In this document: piece by piece, positions 57,491 through 64,000 of the stretch
Layout: every line of letters starts with the position of its first letter
Position numbering within the stretch: the first letter of the stretch is position 1
From: Hysterangium stoloniferum
Lineage: Eukaryota; Basidiomycota; Agaricomycetes; Hysterangiales; Hysterangiaceae
Assembly: GCA_015178975.1 (NCBI GenBank)
Contig: WHVD01000090.1
Span: 62,001-126,000 of the forward strand
Length of the DNA stretch: 64,000 nt
Direction of reading: 5' to 3'
Notes under the pieces: generated by a model
What the model saw: only the letters and a program-made list of their open reading frames with translations
What the model was told of the DNA's origin: nothing
Database searches by the model: none
Translations under genes and position numbers: made by a program

Positions 57491-59651
57491 ATAGCCTCTC
57501 AGTATGGGACATCTCACATGGATGCAAAATCCACCATTGAAGCTGGTGCTTGAGAGGTTGAGAGATGGACATGGGTGTCCAGAAGCATCGAAATCAGCTT
57601 CACATCCTCCAGGTTAAATTGACGAAGGATTGCATCGATGTAGGAGCATTGCAAAAGGGATAGGGTATGTGTGCCATGGTCCCTCTTTACTTTGATGCCT
57701 AACAACCAGTGCAACTTGCTGAGATCTGAAATTTCGACATGCTTTCAGATCTCCCTGCTGAACTCTGCCACTAACAATGTTGACATCACTGCAATTGTGC
57801 AATCATCCATGTGTACCACAACGACTGTCAGCTTTTCCCCCTCTCATTTGAAGAACACTGCTTGATTGACATCACACTGGGTGAAACCCATCTTATCGAC
57901 CAGAATCTGAACCAAATAGTGGTACCAGTGTTGCCCACTCTGCTTCAAACCATTTAAGGTTTTCTGAAGCCTGGCAACTAACCTTGAGGATGACAATGAC
58001 AGCTTGGAATAGCCAGGAGGTTGACACATAGACAACCTTGTCACCAGTAAGTTCTCCATTCAGATACGCACCCTTGATGTCAATCTGATCAAGCTCCATA
58101 TTGTGGCATGCAGCTATGGCCAGAACCACATGGATGGATGCCAACTTGGGGATGGGAGTGTAGGTGTCAAAGTAGTCAACCCCAGGGACTTGTGAAAATC
58201 CCTGTGCAACTAGCTGTGCCTTGTAATGAACAACATTGCCAGCCACATCTTTCTTTGCCCGAAAAACCCACTTCAACCCCAATGATATTTGCACCTACAG
58301 GCACTTCTACCAACTCCCAAGTGCCTGCGTCTTTCAGTGTCTGTAGCTCCTCCTCAATTGCCTTCTCCCATAATGGCCAATCTGGATGACACTTCACCTC
58401 CTCAAGCATTCTTGGCTCAATTGCCTCCCCCTCTCGCATCTCCACAAGCATGCCATACTCCACATTGTCATCTTCATCATCATCAATGTGAAGACCTTGC
58501 TCCCCCTTATTTTGAGACTTGGGATCTGGAAACTGAACCCCATGGGTAGGTTTATTATCTGCCACTTTACCAGCAAGAATGTCCTTGATATGTTGTGCAG
58601 GTTTACACACATGCTTTGGGCGTTCCGTGACAGGTTCTGGTGGAATTTTTTCAGGAAGTGGTGAGTCCTTAGGTTTTGGATCAGAAGTAGATGAATTTTC
58701 GACAATTGGATTGTCGGCTTCGACCTGGGCTCTGGGTAACTCAATCTAGAAATCATCCTCCCCCTTGATTGTGTCTGGAGCCCTTGCATTTGTCTCGTCA
58801 AACCACAGATTCCATTCAACCATTACTAACTTTTTCTTTGGCCAGTAAACCCTTCCTCCCTTGCTCTGATCATCAAAACCAATCCACCAGCCCTCTTCCA
58901 CACATCCACCAAGCTTATCACCACCCTCAATGTGCACCCATACCAGACATCCCCATTCACGAAGCCCATGGAGATCAGGCTGCTTGCCAGTTGCTGCCTC
59001 CCATGGTGTTACATTTTCAAGTGCTCTTGTTGATGTCCAATTTTTTAACCAAATGGCATGTCGAGCTGCCTTGCCCCATAGGAATTTTGGTAAACTGCTA
59101 GCATGTAACATTGCCTGAACTTTCTCCACAACTGTCCAATTGAGCCATTCTGCAATTCCATTGTGCTATGGTGTATCATGAATGGTGAGCTTCTGCTTCG
59201 TGCCTTGTCCCTCGAGATAAACTGTGAACTCCTTTCCTAGGTATTCACCACCTTGATCTGAGTGGAGGGTTTTCACCTGGGCACTTTGCTGGGTCTCGCA
59301 CCATGTGTCAAAGGTCTTGTAGGCCTCCAGCGCATCACTTTTCTTCTGAAGAAGATAAATGTGAGTGAGCTGGGTCTTATCATCCATGAACATAATATAG
59401 TAATGTCATCCACCCAGGGTTGCAACTGGCGATGGTCCCCAGAGGTCCGTATGGACTTCCTCCACAAATTCCTTCACCCACTCCCTCTCACACTCTTTCA
59501 CAACAGGTTTGCATGTTGCTTTGGCATAGGTACAAGCCTTGCAAAAGGTAGGCTCATTTGATGAAGTATCAAGCTTCACCCCAGTGACTAACCCTTTCTC
59601 CACTAGCTTCCAAGCCTCATTAATACTAGATTTGGTATTATTACATTTCAC
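57491..59651 (-). pseudogene. pol: Copia element 2, truncated at both ends
   Basis: From 59651 leftward: GAG-pre-integrase/integrase finger (CKACTYAKATCKPV), integrase (EVHTDLWGPSPVATLGG, MFMDDKTQLTHIYLLQKKSD, TLHSDQGGEYLGKEF), integrase C-terminal part (AARHAIWLKNWTSTRAL, WGCLVWVHIEG), a Glu/Asp-rich linker, and RT (GLKWVFRAKKDVAGNVVHYK, QIDIKGAYLNGEL, HMDD in place of the usual YVDD, LLGIKVKRD). It ends within the region after RT (FASM, stop, DVPY, stop, EAI). No gag, RNase H or LTR. Multiple stops and frame changes. Confidence 0.87.
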
Positions 59652-60060
59652 AGTCTATACAAGTCTCCTATATCCATGTACTTAGAATCCAGTTTGAATC
59701 TCAAACAAGTTACACCCTCAAATAAGTTACACCCTCAAACAAGTTACACCCTCAAACAAGTTACACCCTCAAACAAGTTACACCCTCAAACAAGTTACAC
59801 CCTCAAACAAGTTACACCCTCAAACAAGTTACACCCTCAAACTAGTTACACCCTCAAACTAGTTACAGCCAGAATATGTCCTGATCCAGTCTCTAGTCCT
59901 CTTGTCTGTTGCTCAATTCCCAGAACTCCCACAGGAACTCTGGAATCTACATCTTCCTTGTAGGCATTCTGTCAGCTCGAAATATGGACACCTGAATGAG
60001 TGTATGAGGGCACAGCACATAAGCTGAAGCCAAGTCCATCTCAGCAACACCACTCTCTGG
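59652..60060 (+). mobile_element. LTR-like fragment with internal tandem repeats
   Basis: The segment tagatttggtattattacat and tcacagtctatacaag resembles the TATA/start region of LTR A. The shared hairpin (gggcacagcacataagctga) lies at about 60009. Terminal TG/CA and a target duplication could not be identified. Confidence 0.5.
59698..59868. repeat. 17-bp tandem repeat, about 10 copies
   Basis: The unit CAAACAAGTTACACCCT is nearly invariant; one copy has CAAATAAG and the last two CAAACTAG. It expanded inside an LTR-like fragment, downstream of the predicted transcript start. Confidence 0.95.
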
Positions 60061-60574
60061 TAATTATTTTGACATACTCCCTTGTATTAATATCCCTGGA
60101 AACTCCCTGGACTATTACCCAGGGACTCTGTGGGACATTCCCGGAAGAATGTATTTGGAATAAATTACTGGAAAATCTGTGGGACTTCCAGATCACAGTT
60201 GGGAACTTAACACTGAAGACTACTCTCCAAGAATATAGCAAATGAGAGGTGAAGGCAAAAAACTAAGAGGGGTTAATCTAAGTCAATATTTGAACAGAAG
60301 AACTGTAGTGTACATGGAAAGAGCTTTATACTACATCAAGATGGGTGATCAGAAGGCCAATCAGAGAAGCAAAGTGTAGGAAGGATCAAAAAGAAGTGAT
60401 GATGAGGTGGGGAGCAATAGAAACTAATGTATAGTATTAAGAAACAATATTAGGTGGCAATAAGGAGTAGATGTGGAGATGGGAATGGAGCAGATGGAAA
60501 TGGAGATGGAAATGGAGATGGAAATGGGATGCTAGTTCATTATAAACAAGGATTGGGGGGGTGTAATGAGATGC
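60061..60574. other. LTR-derived fragment and A/G-rich tract, no gene
   Basis: 60260-60340 matches the LTR fragment at 45575-45650 (taatctaagtcaat, gtagtgtacatg). 60478-60535 is a short ggaaatggagat microsatellite. No coding region seen. Confidence 0.45.
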
Positions 60575-61410
60575 TGTTATGACCAGAATTCCCGCCAGAC
60601 TCCGGGCACTAACTTATACACACCCGCACCCTATATGCACCAATTGTCAGTTTACCAGAATTCCCGCTGGACTCTGTATGTCAGACTTGTCCACATTCAA
60701 CTTCATTACGTCCTGTATCAGTCACCAGAATACCTGCCAGACTCCATCCCTGTCTATGTCCGACCTCGTCCCACGCATCAGTCACCAGACCCTGCTCGGA
60801 AAACCCATCATCCCTCTAACTGAGCCCTGTTCCCATTTTAGTCAAATGACCTGTCACGATTCAGACTCTGCTCCTGCTCTGTTTCCCATTATGGTTTATG
60901 ATTTGTCACGATTCGGACTCCACTCCATTCCATCACATTCCTAACACCAAATTTGGTGTTTACTTATCCCATTTTATGTTTTGCTAGTTTCATTTCATTA
61001 TTACTGGATTTGGTATGTTATTCATTCCACAGTCTATATAGTCTGGCAGATGTTGTACATACAATCCAGTCAGAAAATCAGCTTAGATTCTCCCCAGTAA
61101 TCTAGTACATTTTCCACTCTAAATTCCTCTTTGAATTACACCACTCTCGCTAGTCGGAGCCCATGGGCTCCAATGCATCTATCTCTTAAACTCCAACTTA
61201 TTTATCTCGACTCCCCGACCTCTTGACCCATGACCTCCGACCTACAACCCCTCAACCCATGAACTCTGCCTGGACTCCCCAGGTTTCCCGTCCGCCTGTT
61301 TGAAATTGGACAACACGATCTCGTGAGGGCACAGCCCATAAGCTGAAGCCAAGTCCTACTGAATTTCCTGCGGGTTTCTCTGGAAACCCTCCATGTACAC
61401 ACCCTTAACA
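60575..61410 (+). mobile_element. Solo LTR family A, 836 bp, TSD GATGC/GATGT
   Basis: It starts TGTTATGACCAG and ends ACACCCTTAACA. Flanks GATGC (60570-60574) and GATGT (61411-61415) differ by one C/T transition. It keeps CTATATAGTC, AGTCAGAAAAT and an intact hairpin (61328-61350). Confidence 0.9.
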
Positions 61411-62276
61411 GATGTGCAGGGGCTCCAATAATGAGATGAGGAGGGTTTCTTGGTGAAAAGAAAGGTGCAGGGGTCTGAAATGACAGGATCCTAACAACTG
61501 TTCACCTTAATCTCATTCACAATACCTGCATATTGACTCATTCCCCTGGGACCCACTCATTCAGTTCCTTCCATCAATCAGATCACAGTGCAGTTCAAGT
61601 TTGACTCTGGCCTCTACCATCCCATTCCAGCACCACAACAGAAGCCAAAGCAATTTTGTTAGGGATAGACATGTCTGCCAACTTGGTTGTTGGGGATACT
61701 GTCAATTTTGATTAGGGAGGGGTGTAAGCCTGGTTCTCCCCTGCACTCCAGAACATTTATTTGGTTTCACAAATCCACTATTTCTCACTCTTTGTGAATT
61801 GTGCCTTTATCCACATTTTCAGTTTCTGAATAGAGAGGAGTGTAAATTTGGATGAATATCAACCATCTTGTTTCAGGTTTTCTTTATCTGTTCATTTTCA
61901 GTACCCTTTCATGACCATACTCCCTCACATGCACTGCATTGTTCATTATCAGTGCCTGTCATCATCCATCATCCCCTCATATTGCACAGTTCACTGTCTC
62001 CTTTTGCAATTTTGTTCTCCCCTTGAAAAGGCCTTTACAATTTTATTACATCGGAATTTGGCATGCGAATTTTTCAAAGTGGGAAGGGGTATATGCCTGA
62101 TGGCTTACAACATAGCAATTACATTATCAAAGATGCACATAGTATCCTTTTTTTAGATAATTGTTTTTACTTACTGTCATCATCATATATCATACTTGCC
62201 ATTCTCAAGGAATATAGTTTGGTCCTATCAATGTCTGGACTTATGTCAATGTAAGGCTGCATTAGACAGCAGCCTT
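61411..62276. other. No assignable gene
   Basis: A plus-strand frame at 61848-62156 (102 codons) is hydrophobic but matches nothing I know. It may belong to the deleted part of the neighbouring gypsy relic. No LTR ends were found. Confidence 0.35.
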
Positions 62277-63003
62277 TCAGGGACAAGGGGTAGACTTTAT
62301 AGTTGATGGCTTTAGCACCAGGCTCCAGCTCAATGGCATTGTCCCAAATCTTACATATTGGGAGAGTGTCAAAGGACTCCTTTGAGAAGACACCATGAAA
62401 TTCCTATAGGTACTCTCTGACCTAAAATTGTGGTGAGCAGCTTCTGCCAGATGCTGTGAAGTGGTAGAACTCACTGCAATGGTTCTATTGAGGGAGGGGA
62501 ACAGACAAGATTTGATCTCCTGGTTCATACAAGGGTGTGATCAGTTGAGAGTCCTCTGGATTTTCCAACTCTTCTGTAAGGAGTGGACAGGGCCCTTGCC
62601 TACAGAGTTGGGCCTGGTATGTCTCCCTCTTCACTTCTTGTCAGCAGATGTGACACCAGTGGGTAAGTTTGACCTGTTTGGTCAGCCAATCAATCTCTGG
62701 GTTGTGTTCCTTCTACCAAGTATATCCCAAGATTAGCTTTTGGTGACCCAGACTAATTACTGAAACTGGGGTATGCTAATGATGATCCCTGTAGCACAAA
62801 ATCAGGTCAACCACTTCAGTGATGGATCCCACCTCATTCATGGTTCTATCTACATTGTGCACTGGGACAGGGTGAAGAAGCTTCTGAGTGGTAAGTTGGT
62901 TCTCTTTTACAAACTCAGAATCAATGAATGGTCCTGTTGCTCCAGAATCTAGGAGGATAGACATCCTAAATACTTCAGCTGTATCTGTGGTTTGGATCAC
63001 CAC
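62277..63003 (-). pseudogene. Third gypsy relic: protease and RT start, different clade
   Basis: Protease at 63003-62776 reads MSILLDSGATGPFIDSEFVK, with an intact DSGA active site. Further left the RT N-terminus appears in another frame as VFSKESFDTLP and KIWDNAIELEPGAKAINYKV. This differs from the two chromoviral relics (there PPHRDFDLKIDL), so it belongs to another gypsy lineage. It ends near 62277 without the catalytic YxDD. Confidence 0.8.
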
Positions 63004-63331
63004 CTTGAGAGACAGGGAATTGGGAGTGGCTGGAATGATGAATCAGTTTAGTAATTTTTACTCCCAATGAGGCTTTCTGATGTGAAGTTTCCTTGGTTGA
63101 GAGACAGAAGGATTAGGATCAAGTACAGCTGGCACCATTTGGGGGGACTGTGGTAAGGGTGTATTATTTTCTACACCCAAACACTCAAAACAATTATGTA
63201 CAGGCAGTGGAGGTGCATTTCTCATCCACTGCAAGGCCCAAAATCCTCTTCTACCTCCTCAACAGCTGCAGCACCTTGAACATCCATATTCTGTGCCATT
63301 TCTGTAGTATTGTAAGCTTGGCCACCTTACC

Positions 63332-63490
63332 ACATACGTCATCACCAACCTCTCCCATCAACCACTCATTGTTCCGCCATTTGGTAGCACCCTTGTGCCT
63401 TATCATGCGGTCATCATCACCAACCTCTCCCATCAGCCACTCATTGATCCGCCACTTTATTGTTAAGTAGCACCCCTGTGCCTGATCATG
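63332..63490. repeat. Tandem duplication of about 70 bp
   Basis: catcaccaacctctcccatc followed by accactcattg..ccgcca and cttgtgccttatcatgcgg occurs at about 63343 and again at 63415 with few changes. It is followed by a CTCTATATAAAAACC promoter-like box at 63524. It may be the upstream part of an LTR or promoter. Confidence 0.7.
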
Positions 63491-63576
63491 CGGTTCCTTG
63501 TTCTTCCACCCCATTCACCTTGACTCTATATAAAAACCCCATATCTTATAGTGATAGAATATCTTCTCCTTGACCA

Positions 63577-63995
63577 TTAATCCTTTCCCCACTCTTCCCT
63601 AGGGAACCTCGCATTCACCTTGTATCCTACTGATATGTAAAAATAAAGAAAACTTAGTCCTGTCCGTGTTGACCGAGTGAGGCTGATACCGACAGCCTTA
63701 CAAGTATGCACATCGGCTGCAGCTAACAACTGCTCTAACATGGACACCTCTTCCTCAACTGGGATAACCCCTGGAGGTGGTGCAGGCCTCCTTGGAGCAG
63801 TGATAGGATGATACAGAGGAGGGCCTGATGGCACTGAAGGCCATCCTGAAGTGTTGAATGCTTGGTTGGCTGCCTGATTGGCCTCAAAATAATGTGCTGC
63901 CTCATACCAGGCCAAAGGATCTTCATTGGAGGGAGAATCAGAACCCAACTCAGCAATGACTGTTCTTCTGGGAGGACATTCCTCACTAGCTGCAC
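63577..63995 (-). CDS. Partial ORF, possibly gag of the third gypsy element
   Basis: A frame entering from the window edge reads PPRRTVIAELGSDSPSNEDP, then WYEAAHYFEANQAANQAF, a Pro-rich part (ITAPRRPAPPPGVIP) and EEEVSMLEQLLAAADVHT. Low complexity and position upstream of the protease suggest gag, but no capsid motif or zinc knuckle is visible. The start is probably outside the window. Confidence 0.35.
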
Positions 63996-64000
63996 CCTCT

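Overview
The window looks like a transposon-saturated, probably heterochromatic stretch of a filamentous fungus, most likely a basidiomycete (Agaricomycetes). The grounds are short introns of about 42-60 bp with GT..AG ends and CTRAC-like branch points, a DUF6535/HEAT-repeat gene and a DUF2235 gene (families typical of basidiomycetes), a MYND-finger gene, Tf1/sushi-type chromoviruses with a chromodomain, and many transition-type point mutations. I see no tRNA, rRNA or prokaryote-like operon. Nearly every kilobase is a mobile element, a relic of one, or a decayed host gene. Only the MYND gene (12227-13184) looks intact.

Layout. 1-2334: no recognisable gene. 2338-6404: a 4.07-kb near-perfect palindrome with CACTG termini and a TGA target duplication; most of each arm is a 20-bp satellite. 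7124-7665: a decaying ORF of 14-residue repeats. 8056-10372: a broken USP-like protease/PHD-finger gene on the minus strand. 10382-11575: a Tc1-like relic against that gene, followed by a HARBI1 fragment. 12227-13184: the MYND gene. 15979-16662: a MITE copy and a small solo LTR. 17121-24968: a complete 7.8-kb chromovirus on the minus strand (two LTRs, TSD ACTAG) that also carries an intron-containing antisense gene. 25521-29895: a degenerate copia element on the plus strand, split by a 999-bp solo LTR. 29870-31501: an unknown membrane-protein gene (minus). 32667-34703: a DUF2235 hydrolase pseudogene (minus). 35948-37573: an inverted partial copy of the HEAT gene at 51934. 37612-44102: nested solo LTRs, a second gypsy relic and a 19-bp minisatellite. 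45653-50261: a Tc1-like element holding a solo LTR, which holds a second LTR, which holds a second Tc1-like element; a further 294-bp solo LTR lies in its transposase. 50985-51424: a second MITE copy. 51934-57490: the DUF6535-HEAT gene, in which each HEAT unit is one 117-nt exon plus one 47-49-nt intron. 57491-59651: a truncated copia element. 59652-61410: LTR remnants and a solo LTR. 62277-63995: a third gypsy relic.

Most notable observations. (1) The chromovirus has an 11-nt primer-binding site exactly complementary to the predicted first 11 nt of its own transcript, and an unrelated LTR family (D) shows the same spacing with different sequence, so Tf1-type self-priming is supported by covariation. 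(2) An antisense coiled-coil/zinc-finger ORF with two introns sits between pol and the 3' LTR; its three in-frame stops are all TGA, as expected from CGA-to-TGA decay. (3) One short hairpin motif recurs in the 3' part of several otherwise different LTR families. (4) The CACTA-like foldback is almost a pure hairpin. (5) HEAT repeats in the DUF6535 gene are gained and lost as exon+intron modules. (6) Three different Tc1-like elements share a TIR design in which each ~200-bp TIR is itself bounded by inverted copies of the terminal motif.
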